DNA of 64,000 nt, taken from assembly GCF_013911755.1 (NCBI RefSeq), contig NZ_JACESP010000019.1, positions 1 to 64,000 of the forward strand. Reading direction: 5' to 3'. The translations under genes were made by a program, and so were the position numbers. Below the pieces are notes generated by a model that saw nothing but the letters and a program-made list of their open reading frames with translations, was not told where the DNA came from and did not search any database. Source of the DNA: Sphingosinicella sp. GTDB taxonomy: Bacteria > Pseudomonadota > Alphaproteobacteria > Sphingomonadales > Sphingomonadaceae. This document shows positions 26,162 through 35,329 of the stretch, one piece after another (position 1 is the first letter of the stretch; the number at the start of each line of letters is the position of its first letter).

Positions 26162-28593
26162 GCACGGTCCCCATGACGGCGCGGAATGTGGAGGCTGACC
26201 GTCGTGCCCTCGCCGAGGTGCGAATCGAGAATGACCCGGCCGCCGTGCAGATCGATCACATCGCGCACCAGTGACAGGCCGAGACCGACGCCCTGGCTCG
26301 CCGTGGCGTTCGAGCCCTTGCGGAAGCGATCGAACACCAGCTCCTGCTCGTCGTCCGGGATGCCGATGCCATTGTCACTGACACGGATCACGATGCTGTC
26401 CGGCAGGCTTTCGACATAGATGGCGGCGCGCCCGCCGGAGGGCGTGAAGCGGATCGCGTTGTTTACGAGATTGAACAACGCCTGCTTCAGGCGCACCGGA
26501 TCGCCGTCAATGACGCCGACGTCCGCCGGAACGTTCGTCTCGAACGCAAGGCCGCGATCCTCGGCGAAACTGCGCGTCATGGTCGCCACGCTTTCGACAA
26601 GCTCGCCGACCGCGACCGCGCGAATGTCGAGCGCGAGCGCGCCCGCTTCGGTGACGGCAAGGTCGAGAATGTCGTTGATAAGAAGCTGCAGCCGGTCCGA
26701 CGAGATCAGGATCGAGCGGATATAGTCTTCCTGCTTCGGGGTCAGGTCGCCGACATAACCTTGCGCGAGCATTTCGGCGAAGCCGCTGATCGCGGTGAGC
26801 GGCGTGCGCAGCTCGTAGGACATGTTCTCGACGAACGCCGATTTCTGCCGGTCCGCTGCCTCCAGCGCCTCGTTCCGTTCACGCAGCGCGTTCTCGATGC
26901 GCGTCGAATCGGTGATGTCGAGGAAAGTGATGAGCGCGTTGCCGTCCGGCAGCGGCACCGCCGCGTATTGGAGAACGCGCGCGGCGGTGAAATCGACACG
27001 CCCGGACTTGGCCTGACGGCCCACCGTGGACGCCTGGATGAGATCGCGCAGCAGCCCAAGATAGGCATGCTCCTCGCGCGGCAGCGCGGTGGGATCGGCA
27101 AGCTCGTCGACATGCGGCTTCGTGGCGAGGTGCGCTTCGTCGATGTTCCAGAGATCAGCGAACACGCTGTTGTAGAGCTGCACGCGGCCGTCGGCTGCGA
27201 ACACGGCAACGGCCTCGTGCAGGTTGTTGAGCGTCGCTTCCTGCACGCGCAGCAGCGTATCGCGCGAACTGGCGAGCCGAAGCTGTTCGGAGCGGTCCTC
27301 GAAGATCAAGAGGAGTCCGCCGTCGGGGCTCGGCTGCGCGATAACGCGGAGCACGGTCGTGTCGGGGAGAACCCACGTCTCCTCGGCATTGTCCATCTGA
27401 CTGGTGAACCACGCGCGGCGCGCGCGGCGCCAGCTCGGGAAATCGCGCTGCTCGGGCAGGCGATGCTGTTCCTGCATCCGCTCGAACAGCCGGTCGAACT
27501 CGGGGCCTTCGTCGAGGAACGCAGCATCGAGGCGGAAGAGCGCCGCGAACGCGGTGTTCCAGAACACGAGCGCCCGGTCCGCGCCGAAGCGGGCGACGCC
27601 GGCAGAGAGGCGATCGAAGGTCGCCGTCTGCGCGGCAACGAAGCGTTCGAGTTCGCCGACCGCCTCGTCGCGTTCGCTGATGTCGATGGCGTAGCCCGCG
27701 ACCTCACCGTTTTCGAGCGGCTTGTCGATGATCCGCATCATGCGGCGCTCGCCGCCGATGATCGCCGGTTCCTCGCGCACCTGCGGCATGCCGGTCGCAA
27801 GCGCCATGCGCGCCGCCGATTGCGGCGTCGCCGAGAGCGGATTGGAGACAAGCTCGATGCCGAGACGCACGGCGGCGGCGGGGCTTTCAGCCTCCACCGC
27901 GTCGGCATAGGCGCGGTTCACCTGAACGAGGCGCTGATCGGCACCGCGCCGCCAGATCGGAATCGGCGCCGCGTCGATGACCGCCGTTGAAGCGCCGAGC
28001 GTGGCGCGCAGCCCGTCGCGGTCCGCCTCCAACGCCTCCGTCCTGCGATACACGCCGCTCGAATCCGAAAACCACACGACCGTCCCACGATCGCCTGCGA
28101 GTTGCGGTGGGGCGGTCTTACCCTCCGCAGTCAGCACCCGGTCGCCGGCACCGGACACGGAAATGCGGAACGGCGCGCCGGAAATGGCGAGCGCCTGGAT
28201 TGCAGCACCCAGCGCCGCATAATCATCCGCGGAAAGGCCGCTTTCGCCGCTGCCGAGCAAATCGTCGAACCGCGCCACCTTGCGATCGAGACCCAGCCAC
28301 GAGCGGAGCGTGTCCGAACATGATGCCGCGCCGTCTTCGCCGACGACGAGATAGGCGCCGGGCGTGGTGGTGAGCAGGCCGCGTAACCGCAGGCCCCATT
28401 CCTTCGCCGTTTCCGCCTGCACACGCGCACGCGCCGAGCGGATCACCGCCCATACGGCGAACGCCAGCCACGCCGCGCCGATAATCGCGGTCGCCGTCAC
28501 CGGCCAGCCGCGCTGCATCAGCGACACAGCAGCCGATGCCGGTGCCGCAAGCAGCATCAGAAGCGCAGCAAGAGAAGTGAGACGAAGGATCAC
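26158..28593 (-). CDS. divL: DivL-like PAS-domain pseudo-histidine kinase
   Basis: An 811-residue membrane protein with two N-terminal hydrophobic segments (about 5-22 and 33-52), several PAS-like domains and a C-terminal HisKA plus ATPase module. In the H-box the phospho-accepting His is replaced by Tyr593 (ENMSYELRTPLT). This replacement is the mark of Caulobacter DivL (Tyr550), which senses DivK and steers CckA in the cell-cycle circuit. The ATP-binding domain looks complete: NLVNNAIRFTP (N box), DNGIGIPDDE (G1) and GVGLGLSLV (G2). Adjacent tsaE, amgK, murU and addB match the alphaproteobacterial divL neighbourhood. Identity as DivL is inferred from domain plan, Tyr and context. Confidence 0.82.
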   Translation of the reverse strand: MILRLTSLAALLMLLAAPASAAVSLMQRGWPVTATAIIGAAWLAFAVWAVIRSARARVQAETAKEWGLRLRGLLTTTPGAYLVVGEDGAASCSDTLRSWLGLDRKVARFDDLLGSGESGLSADDYAALGAAIQALAISGAPFRISVSGAGDRVLTAEGKTAPPQLAGDRGTVVWFSDSSGVYRRTEALEADRDGLRATLGASTAVIDAAPIPIWRRGADQRLVQVNRAYADAVEAESPAAAVRLGIELVSNPLSATPQSAARMALATGMPQVREEPAIIGGERRMMRIIDKPLENGEVAGYAIDISERDEAVGELERFVAAQTATFDRLSAGVARFGADRALVFWNTAFAALFRLDAAFLDEGPEFDRLFERMQEQHRLPEQRDFPSWRRARRAWFTSQMDNAEETWVLPDTTVLRVIAQPSPDGGLLLIFEDRSEQLRLASSRDTLLRVQEATLNNLHEAVAVFAADGRVQLYNSVFADLWNIDEAHLATKPHVDELADPTALPREEHAYLGLLRDLIQASTVGRQAKSGRVDFTAARVLQYAAVPLPDGNALITFLDITDSTRIENALRERNEALEAADRQKSAFVENMSYELRTPLTAISGFAEMLAQGYVGDLTPKQEDYIRSILISSDRLQLLINDILDLAVTEAGALALDIRAVAVGELVESVATMTRSFAEDRGLAFETNVPADVGVIDGDPVRLKQALFNLVNNAIRFTPSGGRAAIYVESLPDSIVIRVSDNGIGIPDDEQELVFDRFRKGSNATASQGVGLGLSLVRDVIDLHGGRVILDSHLGEGTTVSLHIPRRHGDRA

Positions 28594-28644
28594 GGCGGCG
28601 ACCTTAGACGCAGTCGCCGCCGGTTTGAATCCCTGTTGAACGCG

Positions 28645-30033
28645 TCAGTAGCGGTATTGGTCGGTCTTGAAGGGGCCGGCGGCATCGATGCCGAGATAAG
28701 AGGCCTGTTCGCCCGAGAGCGTGGTCAGCTCGACACCGAGCTTTTCGAGGTGCAGCGCCGCCACCTTCTCGTCGAGATGCTTCGGCAGAACGTAGACGTC
28801 GTTCTTGTATTCACCGCCGCGCGTGAACAGCTCGATCTGCGCGAGCACCTGGTTCGAAAAGCTCGCCGACATCACGAAGCTCGGGTGGCCGGTGGCGTTG
28901 CCGAGGTTTAGCAGGCGCCCCTGCGAAAGCAGCAGGATACGCTTGCCGTCGGGGAATTCGATCATGTCGACCTGCGGCTTCACCTCGGTCCATTTGAGGT
29001 TCTTGAGCGCGCCGACCTGAATCTCGTTGTCGAAGTGGCCGATGTTGCCGACGATCGCCATATCCTTCATCGCGCGCATGTGATCGAGCGTGATGACATC
29101 CTTGTTGCCGGTCGCGGTGACGAAGATGTCGGCGATCGGCGCCGCCGTTTCCATGGTGACGACCTGAAACCCATCCATCGCCGCCTGCAGTGCGCAGATC
29201 GGGTCGATCTCCGTGATCATGACGCGCGCGCCCGCGCCGCGCAGCGAGGCGGCCGAGCCCTTGCCGACATCGCCGTAACCGGCAACGACCGCAACCTTGC
29301 CCGCCATCATCACGTCGGTACCGCGGCGGATGCCGTCGACGAGGCTTTCCTTGCAGCCGTACTTGTTGTCGAACTTCGACTTGGTGACGCTGTCGTTCAC
29401 GTTGATCGCCGGGAACGGCAGCTTGCCCGCCTTCGCCAGCTCGTAAAGGCGATGGACGCCCGTGGTCGTTTCTTCCGAAACCCCGCGAATGCTCTTCAAA
29501 GTCTTCGTGAAGAAGCCCGGCGAGGCGGCGGCTCGCGCCTTCACGACGCGCTGAAATTCCTCTTCCTCCTCGTTGGTGGGCGCGGGCAGGTTCTCGCCCA
29601 CCTCAAGCCGCGCACCCCAGAGGATGAACATTGTGGCGTCGCCGCCGTCGTCGAGGATCATGTTGGCGGGCTCGCCCGGCCACTGGAAGGTGAGGTCGAT
29701 ATAGTCCCAGTATTCGGCGAGCGTCTCGCCCTTCACCGCGAACACGGGGATGCCCTGCGCGGCGATGGCGGCGGCGGCGTGGTCCTGCGTCGAATAGATG
29801 TTGCACGAGGCCCAGCGCACCTCGGCGCCGAGCGCGGTCAGCGTCTCGATCAGCGCCGCGGTCTGGATCGTCATGTGCAGCGAGCCGGTGATGCGCGCGC
29901 CTTTCAGGGGCTTCGCGGCGCCATATTCGGCGCGCAGCGACATCAGGCCCGGCATTTCGGTTTCCGCGATGGCAAGTTCCTTGCGGCCCCAATCGGCGAG
30001 CGTGATGTCCCGGACGATATAATCCTGCGCCAT
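28645..30033 (-). CDS. ahcY: Adenosylhomocysteinase
   Basis: A 462-residue S-adenosylhomocysteine hydrolase, which clears the product of SAM-dependent methylation and regenerates homocysteine. The NAD-binding loop [18 protein letters not shown] is present, as are the substrate-site motifs [16 protein letters not shown] and [13 protein letters not shown]. The C-terminus KTDQYRY is the expected family ending that reaches into the neighbouring subunit. The protein includes the 40-residue insertion usual in bacterial AhcY. A palindrome at 30122-30141 sits at the likely promoter. Confidence 0.97.
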   Translation of the reverse strand: MAQDYIVRDITLADWGRKELAIAETEMPGLMSLRAEYGAAKPLKGARITGSLHMTIQTAALIETLTALGAEVRWASCNIYSTQDHAAAAIAAQGIPVFAVKGETLAEYWDYIDLTFQWPGEPANMILDDGGDATMFILWGARLEVGENLPAPTNEEEEEFQRVVKARAAASPGFFTKTLKSIRGVSEETTTGVHRLYELAKAGKLPFPAINVNDSVTKSKFDNKYGCKESLVDGIRRGTDVMMAGKVAVVAGYGDVGKGSAASLRGAGARVMITEIDPICALQAAMDGFQVVTMETAAPIADIFVTATGNKDVITLDHMRAMKDMAIVGNIGHFDNEIQVGALKNLKWTEVKPQVDMIEFPDGKRILLLSQGRLLNLGNATGHPSFVMSASFSNQVLAQIELFTRGGEYKNDVYVLPKHLDEKVAALHLEKLGVELTTLSGEQASYLGIDAAGPFKTDQYRY

Positions 30034-30121
30034 GATCTTTATTCCTGTCTCTGTGCGCGCGGGCGGCCGCGCGGATATCAGAGGGGGGATTACGAGAGGG
30101 CTCGTCTCAAGGCAAGAGTGA

Positions 30122-30141
30122 ATATAAAGAACTCTTTATGT
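30122..30141 (-). promoter_or_regulatory. Palindromic operator candidate upstream of ahcY
   Basis: ATAAAGA-AC-TCTTTAT, a perfect 7+7 palindrome with a two-base core, about 90 bases upstream of the ahcY ATG in an otherwise GC-rich leader (30034-30285 holds no gene). Its AT-rich character suits a promoter-overlapping operator. ArsR-type SahR regulators control ahcY in several proteobacteria, so this is a reasonable SahR site; no such regulator is in the window. Confidence 0.45.
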
Positions 30142-30285
30142 CCACAAAGAAAGGCGGCCGCGCAAGCATGAGCCTGCGCAGCCGCGAGAAACCGCCCGCC
30201 GCCGCCGCAAAAGGGGAGGAAAACAGCGGCGACGGGCCGGAGGGACTGGGAAAACGATAAGCGACGCGACGAAACTGAAACGCGA

Positions 30286-30750
30286 TCAGGAGCAGGTGCG
30301 ACCGACGCCCTTTGGCGAAACGAACATCCGGTCTGCGATCGCCTCGACCTCGGCGCGGCCGAGACTCGCGACCTGCTCGGCGAGCGCGGCGGTTTCCTTG
30401 CAGAATTCCGGATTGGCGGCGCCGGCCGAATGGCCATTCGCCATCGCGGTGGTAAAGCGGTCGTAGTCGCGCGCCTTGCCGGCGCGGACGAAGTGCGTTT
30501 TCAGCACGTCATTGTGCGCAGAAATCGTGGTGCGGTGCGTCCTCACGAAGCGGTTGTAGTGACCGAGCACATCGTACTGGGTGGAGCGGCATTGAAGCGC
30601 CCCGACCATCAGCAGTGTCTGCAGGTCGCGCACCTTGGCAGCCTTCACCGCTGCGCCGTTCCAGCAGTTCTGCGCGGCCGCCGGCGTGGCAAGCGACAGG
30701 GACAGCAGCGCGGCGGCGCTGCTGATGAGCATTTTCGAGACTTTCCTCAT
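30286..30750 (-). CDS. Small exported protein of unknown function, four cysteines
   Basis: A 154-residue product with a signal peptide (MRKVSKMLISSAAALLSLSLATPAAAQ) and a mature, mainly helical domain of about 127 residues. Four cysteines (in QNCWNG, LQCRST, EFCKET and the final TCS) could make two disulfides in the periplasm. I do not recognise a named family; similar short secreted proteins are common in sphingomonads. Codon use resembles the surrounding genes. A GC-rich hairpin (30771-30798) lies in its leader. Confidence 0.75.
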   Translation of the reverse strand: MRKVSKMLISSAAALLSLSLATPAAAQNCWNGAAVKAAKVRDLQTLLMVGALQCRSTQYDVLGHYNRFVRTHRTTISAHNDVLKTHFVRAGKARDYDRFTTAMANGHSAGAANPEFCKETAALAEQVASLGRAEVEAIADRMFVSPKGVGRTCS

Positions 30751-30770
30751 GATATGACCCCCAGCTGACG

Positions 30771-30798
30771 CGCCGGGAGGGACCCTCGTCTCCCGGCG
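30771..30798 (-). promoter_or_regulatory. Leader hairpin of the small exported protein
   Basis: Nine-base perfect stem CGCCGGGAG / CTCCCGGCG with a ten-base loop, ending 20 bases before the ATG at 30750. It would fold in the 5' leader; its role is unknown. Confidence 0.35.
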
Positions 30799-30872
30799 GC
30801 AGACGGAAGAGTGCGACTCGCGCGTAAATCAGGGCTTAAACGGAACGGTTGCCTAACAATTAAGCGCGAATG

Positions 30873-31433
30873 CTATGCGTGCCCCGCACTGGCGCTGAGC
30901 AAACCGACATCGATGCCGGCGCCCGCGAAAGCGGAGGTCCAGCGGCTGTCGATCGGAGCGTCGAACAGAAGTTCGCTGTTCCCCGGCACGGAAAACCAGC
31001 CGTGACGTGTCATCTCCTCGTCGAGTTGGCCCGGCCCCCAGCCCGCGTAGCCAAGCGCGATCAGCCAGCGCTTCGGCCCCTTGCCGGCAGCGATGTCGCG
31101 CAGAATGTCGAGCGTTGCGGTGAGCGCCCAGCGGCCGCCCACCGAGAGCGTCGACTGGCCTTCGTATTCGGGACTGTGCAGCACGAAGCCCCGGCCCGGC
31201 TCCACCGGGCCGCCCGCGAACACCGGCACGGCGGGCGCGATGCCCGGATCGACATCGAGCTGTTCAAGCAGGCTGCGCACATCGATGTCGTCGCGGACTT
31301 TGTTGATGATGAGCCCGAGCGCCGATTCGGCATCATGAACGCACATGGCGATCGCCACGCGCTCGAATCGCGGATCGGCCATGCCGGGCATCGACAGCAG
31401 CAGCTGTCCCGAAAGATAGGGCGCGACGTCCAT
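30873..31433 (-). CDS. YqgE/AlgH family protein
   Basis: A 186-residue UPF0301 protein (YqgE/AlgH). Family landmarks are YLSGQLLLSMPGMADPRF at the N-terminus, LGLIINK, VFAGGPVEPGRGFVLHS and GYAGWGPGQLDEEM. AlgH was first linked to alginate control in Pseudomonas, but the molecular role of the family is unclear. It is divergent from the peroxiredoxin gene across a 107-base gap. Confidence 0.92.
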   Translation of the reverse strand: MDVAPYLSGQLLLSMPGMADPRFERVAIAMCVHDAESALGLIINKVRDDIDVRSLLEQLDVDPGIAPAVPVFAGGPVEPGRGFVLHSPEYEGQSTLSVGGRWALTATLDILRDIAAGKGPKRWLIALGYAGWGPGQLDEEMTRHGWFSVPGNSELLFDAPIDSRWTSAFAGAGIDVGLLSASAGHA

Positions 31434-31540
31434 GGCGGAACTATAGGCAATCCTGCAGCCTTATGCCAACGGACGCTTGGCGATCAGCGGGGGACCGGTT
31501 ACCAAGCGCGTCCAGATTCCCCGTCCAAGGAGCACGACCC

Positions 31541-32026
31541 ATGACGATTTCGGTAGGCGACAAGATCCCGAGCGCAACGCTAATGACGATGACGGAAAGC
31601 GGCCCCGCGCCCGTCCACACCGACGAGTTCTTCTCGGGGCGCACCGTCGCTCTCTTCTCGGTTCCCGGCGCGTTCACGCCGACCTGCTCGGCCAAGCACC
31701 TCCCCGGCTTCATCGATCATGCCGACGAACTGAAGGCGAAGGGCGTCGACGAGATCGCCTGCCTGGCCGTGAACGACGCGTTCGTGATGGGCGCATGGGG
31801 CAAGGGCGCTGGCGCCGACGGCAAGGTGACGATGCTCGCCGACGGCAACGGCAGCTTTTCAGAAGCGCTCGGCCTCACCATGGACGCCTCCAAGTTCGGC
31901 ATGGGCAAGCGCGGTCAGCGCTTCTCCGTGCTCGTGAAGGACGGCGTCGTCAGCGAACTCAACATCGAGGAGCCGGGCGCCTTCCGTGTGTCGAGCGCCG
32001 AGCACCTGCTGAGCCAGCTCGCCTAA
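31541..32026 (+). CDS. Peroxiredoxin (Prx5 type)
   Basis: A 161-residue thiol peroxidase that reduces H2O2 and organic hydroperoxides. The peroxidatic Cys49 lies in VPGAFTPTCSAKHLPGF, the Prx5 signature, and FGMGKRGQRFSVLVKDGVV contains the conserved Arg. The AAGGAG ribosome site ends eight bases before the ATG at 31541; a longer reading from 31463 would add a non-homologous extension. An imperfect inverted repeat (31471-31513, GGACG-CTTGG with CCAAG-CG-CGTCC) lies upstream and may regulate it. The AMP nucleosidase gene follows after six bases. Confidence 0.93.
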   Translation: MTISVGDKIPSATLMTMTESGPAPVHTDEFFSGRTVALFSVPGAFTPTCSAKHLPGFIDHADELKAKGVDEIACLAVNDAFVMGAWGKGAGADGKVTMLADGNGSFSEALGLTMDASKFGMGKRGQRFSVLVKDGVVSELNIEEPGAFRVSSAEHLLSQLA

Positions 32027-32032
32027 ACCGAC

Positions 32033-33472
32033 ATGCAGGACGCCGCAGCCGTCGTCGCGGAACTCGATCGCCTCTATGAGGCGTCCCGCGAACGGCTGCG
32101 GACGGCCCTGCAAGCCTATATCGCGGACGGCACGCGCCCCGACGCGGCGGCGCGCAAGGCCGGCGCCTTCGCCTACCCCGAACTTCGGCTGCGCTACAGC
32201 GGCGAACGCGCCGCGCGGCCCGCCTCCCACGCGTGGGGACGGCTCACCGCGCCGGGCACATACGCCACCAGCATCACGCGCCCAGCACTGTTCCGCGACT
32301 ATCTTGCCGAGCAGATCAACCTGCTCACGCGTGATTACGGCGTGACGTTCGAGGCCGCGCCGGGCCAACAGGAAATTCCCTTCCCCTACGTGCTCGACAC
32401 GGGCGGGCTCGACCTCGGCGAGGTGCGCGCAGAGGAACTCGCGCGCTGGTTCCCGGCAACCGAGCTTGCCCATATCGGCGACGAAGTGGCGGACGGCCTG
32501 TGGAACCCCGCGCTCAGCCCGGCGCGGCCGCTCGCGCTGTTCGATGCGCTGCGCACCGATTTCAGCCTCGCACGGCTTCGCCACTACACGGGGACGCCGC
32601 CCGAGCACGTGCAGCGCTATGTGCTGTTCACCAACTACCACCGCTACGTCGACGAGTTCGTGCGCTGGGCGTGCGAGCAGCTGACGCTCGGCGGCCGCTA
32701 CATGGCGCTTTCGGGCGCAGGCGGCGTGGTGATGACCGCGGGCGACGCCGACCCGGAGCGCATGGCGTCGGACGCAGCATGGCGCCGCCACCAAATGCCC
32801 GCCTGGCACCTGATGAGCGAGGACGGCACCGGCATCAGCCTCGTCAACATCGGCGTCGGCCCCTCGAACGCCAAGACGATTACCGACCATCTCGCCGTGC
32901 TGCGCCCCGAGGCGTGGCTGATGATCGGCCACTGCGGCGGGCTTCGCCCCACCCAGACGATCGGCGACTACGTGCTCGCACACGCCTATCTGCGCGACGA
33001 CCACGTGCTCGACGACGTGCTGCCGCCCGAAATCCCCATCCCCGCCATCGCTGAAGTGCAGCAGGCGCTCCAGCAGGCCGCGCTCGATGTGACCGGCGAG
33101 AGCGCCGATGCGCTGAAACGGCGCCTGCGCACCGGCACCGTCGTCACCACCGACGACCGCAACTGGGAGCTGCGCTACTCGCTCTCGGCGCTACGCTTCT
33201 CGCAGTCGCGCGCCGTCGCGATCGACATGGAATCGGCGACGATCGCGGCGCAAGGCTACCGCTTCCGTGTCCCCTATGGCACGCTGCTCTGCGTTTCGGA
33301 CAAGCCGCTGCACGGCGAGCTCAAGCTGCCGGGCCAGGCGAACCGCTTCTACGAGCGCGCCATCCGCGAACACATCCGTATCGGCATCGCCACCTGCGAC
33401 CTGCTCCGGACCGCCGGCTCACGCCTCCACAGCCGCAAGCTCCGCGCCTTCGACGAACCGGCGTTCAGGTAA
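32033..33472 (+). CDS. amn: AMP nucleosidase
   Basis: A 479-residue enzyme that splits AMP into adenine and ribose 5-phosphate, helping to set adenylate levels. It has the Amn N-terminal domain (ITRPALFRDYLAEQINLLTRDYG) and a phosphorylase-like C-terminal domain with SLVNIGVGPSNAKTITDHLAVLRPEAWLMIGHCGG and the active-site region AVAIDMESATIAAQGYRFRVPYGTLLCVSDKPLHGELK. Six bases separate it from the peroxiredoxin gene, so both are probably one transcript. Its TAA abuts the stop codon of the convergent M2 peptidase gene without a gap. Confidence 0.95.
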   Translation: MQDAAAVVAELDRLYEASRERLRTALQAYIADGTRPDAAARKAGAFAYPELRLRYSGERAARPASHAWGRLTAPGTYATSITRPALFRDYLAEQINLLTRDYGVTFEAAPGQQEIPFPYVLDTGGLDLGEVRAEELARWFPATELAHIGDEVADGLWNPALSPARPLALFDALRTDFSLARLRHYTGTPPEHVQRYVLFTNYHRYVDEFVRWACEQLTLGGRYMALSGAGGVVMTAGDADPERMASDAAWRRHQMPAWHLMSEDGTGISLVNIGVGPSNAKTITDHLAVLRPEAWLMIGHCGGLRPTQTIGDYVLAHAYLRDDHVLDDVLPPEIPIPAIAEVQQALQQAALDVTGESADALKRRLRTGTVVTTDDRNWELRYSLSALRFSQSRAVAIDMESATIAAQGYRFRVPYGTLLCVSDKPLHGELKLPGQANRFYERAIREHIRIGIATCDLLRTAGSRLHSRKLRAFDEPAFR

Positions 33473-35272
33473 TTACCACCCGCAGGTCTTGCCCTTGTTC
33501 TGCTTTTCAAGCCACGTCATCAGCGGCTGGAAATAGGCGATCATCGCCTTGCCATCCATCTGCCGCGAGCCCGTGAACGCCTGCAGCGCATCCGGCCACG
33601 GCTTCGAGGCGCCCATCTCCAGCATCGCGTTCAGTTTCTCACCGACCTTCTTGTCGCCGTAGATCGAGCAGCGGTGCAGCGGCCCCTTCCAGCCTGCCTC
33701 CCTGCACGCCGCCTGATGGAACTGGAACTGCAGCAGCCGCGCGAGGAAATAGCGCGTGTAGGGCGTGTTGCCGGGGATGTGGTATTTCGCACCCGGATCG
33801 AAATCAGCCTCGCTGCGCGGCACCGGCGGCACGATGCCCTGATACTGGAGGCGAAGGTCGTTCCACGCCGTGTTGTAGGTATTGGGCGTGATCTTCCCGG
33901 AGAACACGCCCCAGCGCCACTTGTCGATAAGAAGCCCGAAGGGCAGGAACGCCACCTTGTCCATCGCCTGCTTCAAAAGCAGCCCGATGTCCTTGTCCGC
34001 GCTCGGCACTGCCTTCGGATCAAGCAGCCCGATTTTGACGAGATAGTCAGGCGTCACCGACAGCGCGATGAAATCGCCGACGGCTTCGTGGAAGCCGTCG
34101 TTGGCGCTGTTCATGTAGAGGTATGGCTGCTGGTTGTAGGCGCGCTGGTAGTAGTTGTGCCCAAGCTCGTGATGGACGGTGACGAAATCGTCGCCGTTTA
34201 CTTTGGTGCACATCTTGATGCGAATGTCGTCCTTGTTGTCGATGTCCCACGCGCTTGCATGGCACACGACTTCGCGGTCGCGGGGCGCTGTGATCATCGA
34301 GCGCTGCCAGAAGGTCTGGGGCAGCGGCGCGAAGCCGAGCGACGAGAAGAATCCCTCCCCGGTCTTCACGATCGTCTCGGGCGTGTAGTCTTTCGAAACG
34401 AGTAGCTCGGTGAGATCGTAGCCGACATCGCCCGCGCCTTTCGGTGCGACGACATCGTAGATGTTGCCCCACTCCTGCGCCCACATGTTGCCGAGAAGGT
34501 CGGCGCGGATCGGACCGGTCTTCGGCTGCACGGCATCGCCGTATTTCTCATTGAGCTTGGAACGCGTGTAGCAGTGGAGCTGGTCGTAGAGCGGTTTCAC
34601 CTGCTTCCACGTGTCGTCGGTGAGCTTCGCGAACGCGTCCGGGTCCATGTCGTAGCCCGCTCGCCACTGCGCCCCGGTGTCGGCGTAGCCGAGTTCCTTC
34701 GAACCCGCGTTCGAGATACTGACGAACTGCGTGTAGTCGCTGCGCATCGCCGCGCCGACCTTGTGCCACGAGACCCACATCTCCTTCAGCAATTCCGGAT
34801 CGCGCTCGGTGCCCATGAGCGCTTCGAGATCGTTGCCGCTCTTCACCTCGCCCTTGTACGTGCCCTTGCCCTTCCCGTAGGTCGATTGCAGCCCGGTGAG
34901 CAGCGTGGAGAGCTTGTCCGCCGCGCCCGGTGTGTTCGGCGCCGGGGCGACGAGGCCCTGCCGCAGCATATCGAGCTTGCGCTTCGTGTCGTAAGAGAGC
35001 CCCAGCAGCGACGCATATTTCGCCGCTTCGGAGGCATAGCGCACGCCGGCCTCGGTGAAGGCCGCACCGGTGCGCGCGGCAAGGATGTCGGTATCGTCCG
35101 TAATATAGGTCGCGTTGACCCATGCGGCGCGCGCGGCGAAGATGCCGAGCTCTTCCAGATCCTTCTCCGCCTTTGCCACGAACGCATCGGCATCGGCAGA
35201 CGTGGGCGCTGGTGCCGCGCCGGTCGCGAGCAGCATCGCGGCGAGCGCGAGCGCGGAAGTCAGGCTTTTCAT
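33473..35272 (-). CDS. Exported M2-family zinc dipeptidyl carboxypeptidase (ACE-like)
   Basis: A 599-residue homologue of angiotensin-converting enzyme. The signal peptide MKSLTSALALAAMLLATGAAPAP points to the periplasm or outside. The zinc motif HHELGHNYYQ is near residue 370 and the third ligand is in DGFHEAVGDFIALS, as in peptidase family M2. Residues such as the chloride and substrate pocket were not checked. It probably trims dipeptides from the C-termini of short peptides. In its leader there is a 7-bp inverted repeat CCCTGAA/TTCAGGG (35286-35309) that could also act as terminator of the upstream hydrolase operon. Confidence 0.93.
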   Translation of the reverse strand: MKSLTSALALAAMLLATGAAPAPTSADADAFVAKAEKDLEELGIFAARAAWVNATYITDDTDILAARTGAAFTEAGVRYASEAAKYASLLGLSYDTKRKLDMLRQGLVAPAPNTPGAADKLSTLLTGLQSTYGKGKGTYKGEVKSGNDLEALMGTERDPELLKEMWVSWHKVGAAMRSDYTQFVSISNAGSKELGYADTGAQWRAGYDMDPDAFAKLTDDTWKQVKPLYDQLHCYTRSKLNEKYGDAVQPKTGPIRADLLGNMWAQEWGNIYDVVAPKGAGDVGYDLTELLVSKDYTPETIVKTGEGFFSSLGFAPLPQTFWQRSMITAPRDREVVCHASAWDIDNKDDIRIKMCTKVNGDDFVTVHHELGHNYYQRAYNQQPYLYMNSANDGFHEAVGDFIALSVTPDYLVKIGLLDPKAVPSADKDIGLLLKQAMDKVAFLPFGLLIDKWRWGVFSGKITPNTYNTAWNDLRLQYQGIVPPVPRSEADFDPGAKYHIPGNTPYTRYFLARLLQFQFHQAACREAGWKGPLHRCSIYGDKKVGEKLNAMLEMGASKPWPDALQAFTGSRQMDGKAMIAYFQPLMTWLEKQNKGKTCGW

Positions 35273-35329
35273 GGTCGGATATCTCCCCTGAACCGTTATG
35301 GCTTCAGGGTAGAACCGCGCGGCAGAGCG

